Positions 27,912 through 37,371 of a stretch of DNA of 64,000 nt are shown here, piece after piece. The first letter of the stretch is position 1. Each line of letters begins with the position of its first letter. This stretch comes from Lachnospiraceae bacterium A4 (GTDB lineage: Bacteria > Bacillota > Clostridia > Lachnospirales > Lachnospiraceae). The position numbers and the translations under genes were made by a program. The stretch spans positions 124,001 to 188,000 of the forward strand of contig KE159530.1 of assembly GCA_000403215.2 (NCBI GenBank), written 5' to 3'. The notes under the pieces were generated by a model. It was not told where the DNA came from and did not search any database. It worked only from the letters and a program-made list of their open reading frames with translations.

Positions 27912-29519
27912 ATGTTAGACAACAACTTTGACAACAATGAAGAGCTCGAGATTGTGAACATAACAGAGGATGAGTCCAAAGCGGAGGAAGAAGTAAAAGA
28001 AGAGAAAAAGACAACAGACAGTGCAGGCGAGGAGGAGAAGGAAAGCGAGTATGAGGATGTATGCTTTATATGCAGACGGCCGGAAAGCAAGACGGGCAAA
28101 ATGTTCAAGCTGCCCAACCATATCTCCGTGTGCTCAGACTGTATGCACAAGACAATGGACACGGTCAGCCAGTTTGATTATCAGGGAATGCTGAACAATA
28201 CAAACTTTAATTTTGACAAGGACAATACCAAGGATGGAAAGAAGCGGTTTCCCAATATCAGCTTTGTAAATATTGCGGATTTACAGGGGGACGGCGGCAT
28301 TCCAAACCGGCAGAAGCTCAAGAAGAAAAAGCCAAAGGAAAAGAAGGAGAAGGCCGTCTTTAACATCAATGACCTGCCCGCGCCGCACAAGATTAAGGCG
28401 CAGCTCGATGATTTTGTCGTCGGACAGGATTATGCCAAGAAAGTAATCTCCGTGGCGGTGTACAACCACTATAAACGTGTCACGACAGGCACGATGGATG
28501 AGATTGAGATTGAGAAATCCAATATATTACTGCTAGGACCGACAGGCTGCGGCAAGACCTATATGGTAAAAACGCTCGCAAGGCTTCTCGATGTGCCGCT
28601 TGCCATTGCAGATGCAACCTCCTTGACAGAGGCGGGCTATATCGGCGATGACATTGAGTCCGTGATCTCCAAACTTTTGAATGCCGCGGAGAATGATGTG
28701 GAGAAGGCAGAACAGGGAATCGTATTTATTGATGAGATTGATAAGATTGCCAAGAAAAAGAATACGACCTCGCGCGATGTGAGCGGGGAGTCCGTCCAGC
28801 AGGGCATGTTAAAGCTCTTGGAAGGCTCTGACGTGGAGGTGCCTGTAGGGGCAAACAGCAAAAATGCGATGGTGCCGCTCACAACAATCAATACCAGAAA
28901 TATTTTGTTTATCTGTGGCGGTGCGTTCCCAGACCTTGAGGACATCATCAAGCAGAGACTTACCAGACAGTCCTCCATCGGCTTTAATGCGGAGCTCAAG
29001 GACGCCTATGATAAAGAGGCGAATATTTTAAAAAAGGTCACAATCGAGGATATCAAGAAATTTGGCATGATTCCAGAGTTTATCGGCCGTCTGCCGATTG
29101 TATGCCCGATGGACAGCCTCACAGAAGAAAGCTATATCAAGATTTTAAAAGAGCCTAAGAATGCAATCTTAAAACAGTATCAAAAGCTCTTAGAGCTGGA
29201 TGAGGTGAAGCTCACTTTTGACGACAGTGCGCTGGAGGCAATCGCAAAGAAGGCGTTAGAGCGGGATACAGGGGCGCGTGCGCTCAGGGCGATCATCGAG
29301 GAGTTTATGCTTGATATTATGTACGAGATTCCAAAGGATGACAATATCGGCGAGGTGACGATCACAGGAGATTACATCAACGGTACAGGCGGACCGGTGA
29401 TTGACATTCGGACAGATCAGGTTCATGTCAAGCATCCTGCGCCCGCGCCGGCAGCGGAGGAAACACAAGCCGCAGAAGAGCCCAAAAAGGCGGAGGAGTT
29501 TAACTTCTATGAGTTTTGA
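27912..29519 (+). CDS. clpX: ClpX-type AAA+ unfoldase with extended N-terminus
   Basis: ATP-dependent unfoldase that feeds ClpP. ATG 27912 has GGAGG 5 bases before it; ATGs at 27900 and 27909 are less well placed. The 535-aa protein is longer than usual ClpX (about 420). It opens with an acidic segment, then a zinc finger (Cys51, Cys54, Cys74, Cys77) and a Lys-rich linker. AAA+ motifs: Walker A GPTGCGKT (from 209), pore loop AGYIGDDIES, Walker B VFIDEIDKI (about 272), and TSRDVSGESVQQGMLKLLEG. An IGF tripeptide at 356-358 is the ClpP-docking loop, so ClpP partnership is likely. No clpP is in the window. It may be the second ClpX-like protein of the genome (not testable here). Confidence 0.9.
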   Translation: MLDNNFDNNEELEIVNITEDESKAEEEVKEEKKTTDSAGEEEKESEYEDVCFICRRPESKTGKMFKLPNHISVCSDCMHKTMDTVSQFDYQGMLNNTNFNFDKDNTKDGKKRFPNISFVNIADLQGDGGIPNRQKLKKKKPKEKKEKAVFNINDLPAPHKIKAQLDDFVVGQDYAKKVISVAVYNHYKRVTTGTMDEIEIEKSNILLLGPTGCGKTYMVKTLARLLDVPLAIADATSLTEAGYIGDDIESVISKLLNAAENDVEKAEQGIVFIDEIDKIAKKKNTTSRDVSGESVQQGMLKLLEGSDVEVPVGANSKNAMVPLTTINTRNILFICGGAFPDLEDIIKQRLTRQSSIGFNAELKDAYDKEANILKKVTIEDIKKFGMIPEFIGRLPIVCPMDSLTEESYIKILKEPKNAILKQYQKLLELDEVKLTFDDSALEAIAKKALERDTGARALRAIIEEFMLDIMYEIPKDDNIGEVTITGDYINGTGGPVIDIRTDQVHVKHPAPAPAAEETQAAEEPKKAEEFNFYEF

Positions 29520-30159
29520 TACCAATCATAAAAAATGTTTTGTGCGCCCGCCCAAATTTAAGAACCGTATGATTATGATGCTGTGCGGCATCATGGCGCA
29601 GGGATTAGGCCTGTCGCTGTTAAGGGCGGTCAATTTAGGGACAGACCCATGCTCTTGTCTGACACAGGGTGTCACAAACTTTGTGCCGCTTAGCTTTGGC
29701 ACCTGCCAGTTGTTGTGCCATCTGGTGACTTTTGTCTTTGTGCTCAGGTACGACTTGAGCATGATCGGCTTTGGCACGATCGGGAATATGTGCTTTTTGG
29801 GCTATATTTCAGATTTTTTCCAATGGATTTGGTCTCTGCTGCTCCCGGCTGGATTTTTTCAAGTCGTATTAAACCGTTACATACTGCTGCTTCCGTCCCT
29901 TGCCGTCTTTTTGCTGGGCGCGGCTGCCTACATGTGCGCAGGGCTTGGCTCTTCGCCGTATGATGCGCTGCCGTTTATCATATCAGGGCATGTCAGGCGG
30001 TTTCCTTTTAAGATTGTGCGCATGCTGTGGGATATTAGTTTTATGGCAGCAGGCTTTGTGCTTGGCGGTGATGTCGGCATTGTCACGATTCTGGTGGCAT
30101 TTTTCCTTGGACCTATCATCACCGGCGTTCAGAAGAAGCTGGAGGTATTGATTGCATAG
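29509..30159 (+). CDS. YczE/YitT-like integral membrane protein
   Basis: A 216-aa protein with about five to six membrane segments. The family-like stretches are LCGIMAQGLGLSLLRAVNLG, TDPCSCLTQG, FGTIGNMCFLGYISDF, and AGLGSSPYDALPFIISG. The GxDP and GSSPYD loops resemble YczE/YyaS-type proteins, whose transport or signalling role is poorly known. ATG 29509 lies 11 bases inside the clpX end with GGAGGAG at 29492, so the two are translationally coupled. The next gene begins at the base after its stop. Confidence 0.78.
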   Translation: MSFDTNHKKCFVRPPKFKNRMIMMLCGIMAQGLGLSLLRAVNLGTDPCSCLTQGVTNFVPLSFGTCQLLCHLVTFVFVLRYDLSMIGFGTIGNMCFLGYISDFFQWIWSLLLPAGFFQVVLNRYILLLPSLAVFLLGAAAYMCAGLGSSPYDALPFIISGHVRRFPFKIVRMLWDISFMAAGFVLGGDVGIVTILVAFFLGPIITGVQKKLEVLIA

Positions 30160-30969
30160 ATGACAGAACTTGAGGCATATTATAATAAATTTAATGAGGA
30201 AAAGCGGCTAAATTCACGTCATGGACAAGTCGAATACCGTATTTCCATGAAATATATCCATGCGTATCTTGAGGAGGCGGAAGAACGAACTGGTGTTTCT
30301 GATACGGGTTCGAAATCCAACATTCGGCTGCTGGATATCGGTGCGGGAACAGGGCGCTACAGCGTGGCGCTTGCAGAGGAGGGCTATGATGTCACCGCGG
30401 TTGAGCTTGTGCGGTATAATCTGGGCGTCCTGAAAAAGAAGGCGAGCAGTGTCAAGGCGATGCAGGGAAACGCCCTGAATTTAAAAAAGCTCGAAAGCGC
30501 CAGCTTTGATGTGACCCTTTTATTTGGCCCGATGTATCATCTGTTTGGATTTGAGCAGAAACTCAGGGCGCTGTGTGAGGCAAAGCGTGTCACCAAACCG
30601 GGTGGCGTGCTTCTCGTTGCGTATTGTATGAATGAGTACGGTGTGATCACCTATGGTTTTAAGGAGCGCAATGTGCTCTCGTGCATGGCGGAACAACGCT
30701 TCACAGAAGACTTTAAGACCATTTCGTCGCCAGAACAACTGTATGATTATATGCGCATTGAGGACATTGACGCCTTGAATGCAGCGGCGGGGCTTCGCCG
30801 GCTCAAGATTTTGTCGCCGGACGGACCGGCAAATTATATGAGACCGTTTCTGAACCAGTTGACGGAGGAGGAGTTTGAGTTGTTTGTCCGCTATCAGATG
30901 GCGGTCTGCGAGCGTGCGGATTTGATTGGTGCGGGTGCGCACACGGTGGATATACTGAGAAGGGATTGA
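30160..30969 (+). CDS. Class I SAM-dependent methyltransferase
   Basis: A 269-aa cytoplasmic methyltransferase. Motif I is LLDIGAGTGRYSVALAEEGY (about residues 58-77), the acidic end of strand 2 is VTAVELV, and motif IV is FDVTLLFGPMYHLFGFEQKL. The catalytic-pocket GPMYHL and VLLVAYCMNEYGV patterns are common in small-molecule methyltransferases of Firmicutes. The substrate is unknown. Its ATG directly follows the stop of the membrane protein gene (TAG-ATG), which points to one operon from htrA/clpX onward. Confidence 0.87.
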   Translation: MTELEAYYNKFNEEKRLNSRHGQVEYRISMKYIHAYLEEAEERTGVSDTGSKSNIRLLDIGAGTGRYSVALAEEGYDVTAVELVRYNLGVLKKKASSVKAMQGNALNLKKLESASFDVTLLFGPMYHLFGFEQKLRALCEAKRVTKPGGVLLVAYCMNEYGVITYGFKERNVLSCMAEQRFTEDFKTISSPEQLYDYMRIEDIDALNAAAGLRRLKILSPDGPANYMRPFLNQLTEEEFELFVRYQMAVCERADLIGAGAHTVDILRRD

Positions 30970-31009
30970 ACAGGGAGATCAATGAATAAAAATAGTGAGG
31001 AGGGACAAT

Positions 31010-34000
31010 ATGGACATAAATCAAATCACAGAGGAGCTTGATACACTCTTTGCACAGGAAAAGATTGCGGAGATACCACAGTTTCTGGAGTCACATATTG
31101 CACAGGCGGCTCAGGAGGGAGCTCAGGAGGTATTGCTGACTCTTTACAATGAAATCATCGGATTTTACAGGGAGACAGGACAATATGCCCTGTCCATCGA
31201 GAACTGTCATAAAGCGGTTGCACTTATGAAGGAGATGGGAATACAGGATACGATACCATATGCGACCACGCTGCTAAACATTGCCAATGCCCACCGCGCG
31301 GCAGGGCTGCTTCAGGAATCGCTCGAGCTCTATAACCGGGTTCGCCCAATCTACGTGGCACATCTTGACGAGAATGATATGTATTTTGCCAATTTCTACA
31401 ACAATTTAAGTCTGCTGTATCAGGAAATGGGCGATTTTGCATCGGCAAAGGACCAGTTAGTCAACGCGCTGTCGATTGTGAGCCACAAGCCGGACCGGCA
31501 GTTTGAGGCAGCAGTGACACAGGCAAATCTTGCCAATACCTGCATCGAGCTTGGGCAGGACGATGAGGCGCGTGCGCGTGCGGAGGAGGCGATCCGCATC
31601 TTTGAGGAGCTGGGAGTTGATGATGCGCATTACAGTGCGGCATTGTCGGCGCTTGGCAGCTTGTATTATATGGATAAAGACTATAACAGCGCACTCCGTG
31701 CGATGGAAAAGAGCCGTGAGTGTGTGGCAAAATACCTGGGGACAGACAATATCCAGTATCAGCGATTGAGTGAAAATATTGAAATCATTCAGAATAAGAT
31801 CAGCACCAGTGAGAAGCCTTCTGAGGCGGAGAAACCAGCACAGGAAGAGACGGCATCGGTGTCCGCTGTGGAGGCATCTGAGCCGGAAGCGCTGGGAGAA
31901 GTGCCAGTGGAGGTGCCAGTGCTGGAAAACTTGGCAGAGGTGCCAGCGCTGGAAACACTGGCTGCGGAGGCGTCCGAGCTGGAAACACTGGTGTTGTCAG
32001 AGGAGATGCCACAACCGGAAGTGCCTGTGACAGAGGAGATGCCCGAGTTAGAAGCATTTGTGCCAGAGGAGGAAGCCGAGCCGGCGGGGGTATCTGAACA
32101 GGAAGCATTTGTTGAAACCCCAGAGGAATCCGAACAGGAATCAAAGCCATCGCAGACATCTGTGCAGGAATCATTTGCAGAGACGCCGGAAGCAGAAGTA
32201 ATGCCAGCGGAGGAAGTAGAGCAGGAAGCGGAAACATTTATGCAGGAGGATTCAGGGCAGGAAGCGGCATCAGGAGAAGTGCCAGAACTGGAAACAGCAG
32301 TGCTGGAGGAATCCGAACAGGAATCAGAGCCGGCACAGACATCCGTTGAGGAGTCGCCTACAGAGGTGTCAGAATCAGAAGAGGAAGTATTTGTTGCAGA
32401 GGCATCTGTAAATACGTCAGAAGTGGAAGCAATACCAATAGAAGAATCCAACGGGGAGGCAGCCGTTGAAGTGTTGTCTACAGAAGAACCAGCACTTGAA
32501 CCAGTCCTAGAGGAACCCAAGAGGGAAGCATTTGCTGAAGCACCACTTACAGAGACACTAGAGCAAGTAGCAAGCCCAGCAAAGTCACCCGAGCAGGAGG
32601 ACCTCACCCCTTCCATCACTGGAATAGACCTCTGCCGCCGCTATTATGAGGAGTATGGACGCCCCATGATTGCAGGCAAGTTTCAGGCATACGAGTCCCG
32701 GATTGCAGTGGGGCTTGTGGGCAAAGGGTCTGACTGTTTTGGATTTGATGATGTATTGTCGCAGGATCATGATTTTGGGCCGCGCTTTGTGATGTGGGTG
32801 ACGAAGAAAGTATATGACGAGATTGGCGAGGAACTTCAGGAAGCGTATGACAAGCTGCCCAGCCAGTTCTTAGGAATAGATCGGATAGAGACTTTTCACG
32901 GAAAAGACCGCTCAGGAGTCATGATTATTGAGGAGTTTTACAAGAGCCTTCTCGGATTTGACTTAGCTGGAATGCTGGCGCACAACAATGAAGATACCGC
33001 GTCTGGCAAAGAAAACTTGGATACCATCAAGTGCTGGCTTTCTGTTCAGGAGTACGCGCTTGCAGCGGCGGTGAACGGTGAAGTGTTCCGCGATGACGAG
33101 GGCATTTTTACGCAGTACAGAAATTTGCTGTCAGCGTATTACCCCAAAGCAGTCTGGTATCGGAAAGTTGCGCAGACCTGTGCACTTTTTTCCCAGAGCG
33201 GGCAGTACAATCTGCCCCGTATGCGCAGGCGGGGGCAGCTCGTGTCCGCAGAGCTTGCAAAAGCAGAGTGCGCGAAGCAGGCGATGAAGCTGTACTATTT
33301 ATTGAATAGAAAGTACGCGCCACATGACAAGTGGTTATACAGAGGAATGCCCGAAAATGCGCAGATGACACTCGGTGAAGAGGGCATGGAGAATGCAGAC
33401 GTGCCCAAGCTGGTGGAGAAGCTCAGTCTCCTGCCAGCGGACAAGGCACACGAAGCGGCGCTCACCACGGCGGTTGAATCGCTTGCAGTGATTTTTGCAA
33501 ATGAGCTTGAGAAACTCAATATGGTAGGAAAGTGTGACTTGTATCTGGATGTGTGCACAAAAGAGCTGATGACAAAAAGCGATGCGCTCCTGACAGCGAT
33601 TGTCGCCAATACGCCCATCGTGACAGCCCTTTCGCTCTCGATTGCAAAGAGTGAGTTTGAGGCGTTTGACAAAGTACAGAATGAGGGCGGCAGGGCGAGC
33701 TGCCAGAACAACTGGCCGACGTTTAAAGTGATGCGCATGAGCCAGTACATGACTTGGACAGAGGATATGCTTTTACAGTATTTGTATGAGTTTAAGACAA
33801 ATTATGCCAACGGGCGCAATATGATCGAAGAGAAGTATGCCCGCATGATGGAATCGACTGCGCCGCTTGAGTATGCGCGGTTTGCAAAACGGCTTCCGGC
33901 AGTCTCAGAGGCAAAGAAGGCGATTGTAGAGCAGATCGTCGCACTTCAGGTAAAATGGATGGAGGAGTTTGCCGCGCAGTATCCCAATCTTGCGGAAGAT

Positions 34001-34243
34001 GCCCGCGCAATTCACACAGCCGAGGACTTGTCGTATGACACCTCCTACGAGACTTATTTAAGAGGTGAGCTTCGCACGTATTCAGACAGAATGCTGGAAA
34101 TGTATGGGCGTTATATTGTAGCGCACGCGCAGGCGGGCAAAAATGTGGCGTGTGAGATTATGAAAAATACCGTGCAGTTTTACGGCTATCAGGATTTAGA
34201 GACGGCAAACGCCAAGTCTGCAAATGATACTCACGACAGATGA
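31010..34243 (+). CDS. TPR - acidic linker - DUF4037 (nucleotidyltransferase-like) protein
   Basis: A 1077-aa protein. ATG 31010 has GAGGAGGG 6 bases upstream. Residues 1-265 are TPR-like helical repeats (ALSIENCHKAVALMKE, AYATTLLNIANAHRAAG-like units). Residues about 270-540 are a low-complexity Glu/Pro/Val/Ser linker built from imperfect E-x-E-A-x-V-P units. The C-terminal part (about 545-1077) carries the DUF4037 nucleotidyltransferase-like motif GLVGKGSDCFGFDDVLSQDH with the DHDFGPRF acidic cluster (about 571-592), followed by a large helical region. TPR plus nucleotidyltransferase fold suggests a protein-modifying or signalling role, but the target is unknown. The function is not established for the family. 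Confidence 0.8.
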   Translation: MDINQITEELDTLFAQEKIAEIPQFLESHIAQAAQEGAQEVLLTLYNEIIGFYRETGQYALSIENCHKAVALMKEMGIQDTIPYATTLLNIANAHRAAGLLQESLELYNRVRPIYVAHLDENDMYFANFYNNLSLLYQEMGDFASAKDQLVNALSIVSHKPDRQFEAAVTQANLANTCIELGQDDEARARAEEAIRIFEELGVDDAHYSAALSALGSLYYMDKDYNSALRAMEKSRECVAKYLGTDNIQYQRLSENIEIIQNKISTSEKPSEAEKPAQEETASVSAVEASEPEALGEVPVEVPVLENLAEVPALETLAAEASELETLVLSEEMPQPEVPVTEEMPELEAFVPEEEAEPAGVSEQEAFVETPEESEQESKPSQTSVQESFAETPEAEVMPAEEVEQEAETFMQEDSGQEAASGEVPELETAVLEESEQESEPAQTSVEESPTEVSESEEEVFVAEASVNTSEVEAIPIEESNGEAAVEVLSTEEPALEPVLEEPKREAFAEAPLTETLEQVASPAKSPEQEDLTPSITGIDLCRRYYEEYGRPMIAGKFQAYESRIAVGLVGKGSDCFGFDDVLSQDHDFGPRFVMWVTKKVYDEIGEELQEAYDKLPSQFLGIDRIETFHGKDRSGVMIIEEFYKSLLGFDLAGMLAHNNEDTASGKENLDTIKCWLSVQEYALAAAVNGEVFRDDEGIFTQYRNLLSAYYPKAVWYRKVAQTCALFSQSGQYNLPRMRRRGQLVSAELAKAECAKQAMKLYYLLNRKYAPHDKWLYRGMPENAQMTLGEEGMENADVPKLVEKLSLLPADKAHEAALTTAVESLAVIFANELEKLNMVGKCDLYLDVCTKELMTKSDALLTAIVANTPIVTALSLSIAKSEFEAFDKVQNEGGRASCQNNWPTFKVMRMSQYMTWTEDMLLQYLYEFKTNYANGRNMIEEKYARMMESTAPLEYARFAKRLPAVSEAKKAIVEQIVALQVKWMEEFAAQYPNLAEDARAIHTAEDLSYDTSYETYLRGELRTYSDRMLEMYGRYIVAHAQAGKNVACEIMKNTVQFYGYQDLETANAKSANDTHDR

Positions 34244-34262
34244 AATCTGCCGTGTGCATGAC

Positions 34263-34302
34263 TTTATACTGATCAGTCGGTCTTTTCGACCGCCAGTATA
34301 AA
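34263..34302 (+). other. Inverted repeat upstream of trpS
   Basis: TTTATACTG (34263-34271) pairs with CAGTATAAA (34294-34302), and the inner CGGTC/GACCG closes a TTTTC loop. A smaller perfect repeat CAGAT-GAA-ATCTG lies just upstream (34237-34249) across the end of the preceding gene. There is no T run, so it is not a clear terminator. No T-box consensus is visible. Confidence 0.6.
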
Positions 34303-34411
34303 ACAGCAGAATTTCCCGTGATGCGGACAGAATATCGAACATGAGTTTTTTGAAATGCAAAGGATGTCTGCATTGCGGGCATGAGACAGAGCTTGAAACA
34401 GGAGGAACAAC

Positions 34412-35503
34412 ATGAGCAATATCATATTAACAGGAGACAGACCGACAGGAAGGCTGCATATCGGTCATTATGCAGGGTCGCTCCGTCGCAGGGTAGAGCT
34501 GCAAAATTCAGGAGTGTATGACAAGATTTACATTATGATTGCAGACGCGCAGGCACTCACAGACAATATTGAAAATCCAGAGAAGGTCAGACAGAATGTG
34601 ATTGAGGTGGCGCTGGATTATCTCTCGGCTGGACTGGACCCGGCAAAGTCCACCCTTTTTATACAGTCACAGATCTCAGAGCTCACAGAGCTGACCTTTT
34701 ATTATATGGATCTTGTCACAGTCTCAAGACTACAGCGCAACCCGACAGTAAAGAGTGAGATACAGCTTCGGAACTTCGAGGCGAGCATTCCCGTAGGGTT
34801 TTTTACGTATCCGATCAGTCAGGCAGCAGATATCACTTTCTGTAAGGCGAATGTGGTGCCAGTGGGGGAGGATCAGCTTCCCATGATCGAGCAGACCAAG
34901 GAGATCGTACACAAATTTAATGCTGTCTATGCGCCGGAAAATCCTGTGCTTGTAGAGCCAAAAGCGCTGGTGCCAGAGATGGAGGCGTGCAAGCGGCTGC
35001 CGGGCACAGACGGAAAGGCAAAGATGAGCAAGTCCCTTGGCAACTGTATCTATCTTGCGGACAGCGCAGATGAGGTGCGCACCAAGATTATGAGTATGTA
35101 CACCGACCCGCTGCATTTGCAGGTGAGCGATCCCGGGCACCTCGAGGGCAATACCGTGTTTACGTATCTCGATGCGTTTGCGCGCGATGAGCACTTTGCG
35201 CGCTACTGCCCAGACTATGCAAACCTTGAGGAGATGAAGGCGCACTATACAAAAGGCGGTCTTGGCGATGTGAAGGTCAAGAAGTTTTTGAACAATATTA
35301 TGCAGGAAGAGCTTGAGCCAATCAGAAACCGCCGCGCCGCATTTGAGAAGGATATTCCGGAGATTTATAACATTCTCAAAAAAGGCTCGGAGGCGGCAAG
35401 GGAGGTGGCAGCGCAGACGCTGGCGGAGGTTAAGCACGCGATGCGGATAGACTACTTTGAAGATATGGAACTGATTCAGGCACAGAGTGAACGATATAAA
35501 TAA
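34412..35503 (+). CDS. trpS: Tryptophan--tRNA ligase
   Basis: Charges tRNA-Trp. The 363-aa class I synthetase has the HIGH-type motif [15 protein letters not shown] near residue 9, the tryptophan/ATP-site stretch [33 protein letters not shown], and KMSKSLGN (about 205). It is somewhat longer than the common 330-aa bacterial form, through extra residues before KMSKS and in the C-terminal helices. ATG 34412 follows AACAGGAGGAAC. A good terminator follows directly. Confidence 0.96.
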   Translation: MSNIILTGDRPTGRLHIGHYAGSLRRRVELQNSGVYDKIYIMIADAQALTDNIENPEKVRQNVIEVALDYLSAGLDPAKSTLFIQSQISELTELTFYYMDLVTVSRLQRNPTVKSEIQLRNFEASIPVGFFTYPISQAADITFCKANVVPVGEDQLPMIEQTKEIVHKFNAVYAPENPVLVEPKALVPEMEACKRLPGTDGKAKMSKSLGNCIYLADSADEVRTKIMSMYTDPLHLQVSDPGHLEGNTVFTYLDAFARDEHFARYCPDYANLEEMKAHYTKGGLGDVKVKKFLNNIMQEELEPIRNRRAAFEKDIPEIYNILKKGSEAAREVAAQTLAEVKHAMRIDYFEDMELIQAQSERYK

Positions 35504-35505
35504 TC

Positions 35506-35543
35506 AAAAAGGAGACTTCGTTGCAAAACGTTGTCTCTTTTTT
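35506..35543 (+). terminator. Terminator after trpS
   Basis: AAAAAGGAGAC (35506-35516) pairs with GTCTCTTTTTT (35533-35543), with an inner GTT/AAC pairing. The T run is six bases long. Confidence 0.85.
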
Positions 35544-35572
35544 GATGCACAGCCCTGTGCAGAGGAAGTATG

Positions 35573-35601
35573 TTGCACTCTCTCTGAAATATATGTATAC
35601 T
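35573..35601 (+). promoter_or_regulatory. Promoter for the AAA-ATPase/nuclease-like gene
   Basis: TTGCAC (35573-35578), a 17-base spacer, then TATACT (35596-35601), about 35 bases before the start codon and just after the trpS terminator. The gene is therefore likely transcribed alone. Confidence 0.7.
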
Positions 35602-35635
35602 GTATTTAGAATAGGGCGGCACAGGAGGTATGGAT

Positions 35636-37246
35636 ATGGACAGCAGTATGATCGTCAGTTTAGGTGCACAGCAGTTTGACAGACTTCGGGAGCGGGGAGG
35701 TCTTTATGTGGACAAGACAGCATTTATTCAAGAGTGGTGGGAGAGCGGAGCGGATGTGACACTCATCACACGCCCGCGGAGATTTGGAAAGACATTGAAT
35801 ATGAGTATGCTGGAGTGCTTTTTTTCAAACCAATATGCAGGCAGGGGAGATCTGTTTGAAGGGCTTGAAATCTGGAAGAACGAAAAGTACAGACAACTCC
35901 AGGGAACCTACCCTGTGATATTTTTCAGCTTTGCCGGCGTGAAGGCTGGCAATATGAAAGACATGAAGGCAATGGTAAAGATTGTCATTGCCAACCTGTA
36001 TGGGAGGTACAGGGAGATTTTAAAGTCAGACAAGTTTGACGAAAATGATCGGGAAGCATTTAGGGCGGTCAATGAAAAGATGGAAGATGTCAAGGCGCAG
36101 ACAGCATGGATTGGCGGCTACTGGGAGGAGGCTGCCGGATTTTTCCGAAGCTTTTTTGACAATACATTCAAGACAAATCCATGTTTGTACCACGGAATTA
36201 TCACAGGAATTACAAGAATTTCAAAAGAAAGCATTTTTTCAGACCTGAACAATCTGAATGTGATCACGACAACCTCAGAGGAGTATGCAGTTTCATTTGG
36301 CTTTACAGAGGAGGAGGTGTTTGGGATTCTCGAGCGTGTTGGGCTTGGAGAGGAGAAGGAGCAGGTAAAGCACTGGTATGACGGATTTATTTTTGGCAGT
36401 CATACAGATATTTACAATCCTTGGTCAATTACTTCGTTTGTCAAAAATAATGGAAAGTACAGCGCATACTGGGTAAATACGAGCTCAAACGGACTCCTTC
36501 ATTCTTTGGTACAGACTGGTAAAGCAGAGATGAAAAAAACCATAGAGACGCTGATCAGGGGCGGCAGCTTTCAGACTATGCTTGATGAACAGATTGTTTT
36601 TAACCAGCTAGGATCTAGTGAGACAGCCCTCTGGAGTCTCCTGCTTGCCACCGGGTACTTAAAAGTTGTTGCGGCGGAGACTGTGGGAGAGCGCAAAAAA
36701 GAAGTATTTACATTGACGCTTACGAATCTGGAAGTGTCGATTCTGTTTGAAAATATGGTGAATAGCTGGTTTAGGGACAATAGCCGCATTCCATACAATG
36801 ATTTTATCAAGGCAATGCTGCTTGATGATGTGGACTCCATGAACGAGTTTATGAATGATATTGCGCTTGCGAGCTTCTCAAATTTTGACGTGTCAAAGAG
36901 TGCCTCCTCAAAAGATGCGCCAGAGCGGTTTTACCATGGATTTGTGCTGGGGCTAATCGTAGACTTAGCGGACAGATTTACGATAAAATCCAACAGAGAG
37001 AGCGGATTTGGACGCTATGATATTATGCTGAAGCCTCACAATCAGGAGAAGGACTGTGCTTATATCATAGAATTTAAGGTGCACAAGCCGAGAAAAGAAA
37101 AGGATTTGGAGCAGACGCTTGCAAATGCACGCCTGCAAATCGAGGAGAAACAATATGAAGCGGAACTCACCGCAGAGGGAATAGCGCCAGAGCGCATCAG
37201 AAAATATGGGATTGTATTCAGGGGAAAAGAGTGTCTGATCGGATAG
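35636..37246 (+). CDS. AAA-ATPase-like / PD-(D/E)XK nuclease-like protein
   Basis: A 536-aa protein of the family often described as AAA-ATPase-like with a C-terminal PD-(D/E)XK (DUF1703-type) domain. The N-terminus has the typical GLYVDKTAFIQEW and a P-loop-like TRPRRFGKTLNMSM (RPRRFGKT at 46-53). The C-terminus has GFGRYDIML (Asp462) and IIEFKVHK (Glu479, Lys481), a PD-(D/E)XK signature. ATG 35636 is preferred, 7 bases after AGGAGG; ATG 35630 is only 1 base away. Such genes occur in many scattered copies in gut Firmicutes and Bacteroidetes, which suggests mobility. The cellular role is unknown; nuclease activity is predicted only. Confidence 0.85.
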   Translation: MDSSMIVSLGAQQFDRLRERGGLYVDKTAFIQEWWESGADVTLITRPRRFGKTLNMSMLECFFSNQYAGRGDLFEGLEIWKNEKYRQLQGTYPVIFFSFAGVKAGNMKDMKAMVKIVIANLYGRYREILKSDKFDENDREAFRAVNEKMEDVKAQTAWIGGYWEEAAGFFRSFFDNTFKTNPCLYHGIITGITRISKESIFSDLNNLNVITTTSEEYAVSFGFTEEEVFGILERVGLGEEKEQVKHWYDGFIFGSHTDIYNPWSITSFVKNNGKYSAYWVNTSSNGLLHSLVQTGKAEMKKTIETLIRGGSFQTMLDEQIVFNQLGSSETALWSLLLATGYLKVVAAETVGERKKEVFTLTLTNLEVSILFENMVNSWFRDNSRIPYNDFIKAMLLDDVDSMNEFMNDIALASFSNFDVSKSASSKDAPERFYHGFVLGLIVDLADRFTIKSNRESGFGRYDIMLKPHNQEKDCAYIIEFKVHKPRKEKDLEQTLANARLQIEEKQYEAELTAEGIAPERIRKYGIVFRGKECLIG

Positions 37247-37333
37247 CCAGACGAGTAGTTAGACACATGTATTTGTATAAAAGTACTAAAAAGCGTCTCT
37301 TATTTTTTCACACATTTATTTGGCCTTGATGTA

Positions 37334-37362
37334 TTGACTTATGGCCGTCATGCTGATATGAT
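37334..37362 (+). promoter_or_regulatory. Promoter of the galactan utilisation cluster
   Basis: TTGACT (37334-37339), a 17-base spacer, and TATGAT (37357-37362): near consensus. Transcription should start near 37369, giving a leader of about 130 bases before the GH53 start. Confidence 0.8.
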
Positions 37363-37371
37363 GAATACAGA

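Noticed and set aside
34244-34411. T-box riboswitch upstream of trpS
   Set aside because: No AGGGTGG-type T-box sequence or terminator/antiterminator pair was found; only simple hairpins.
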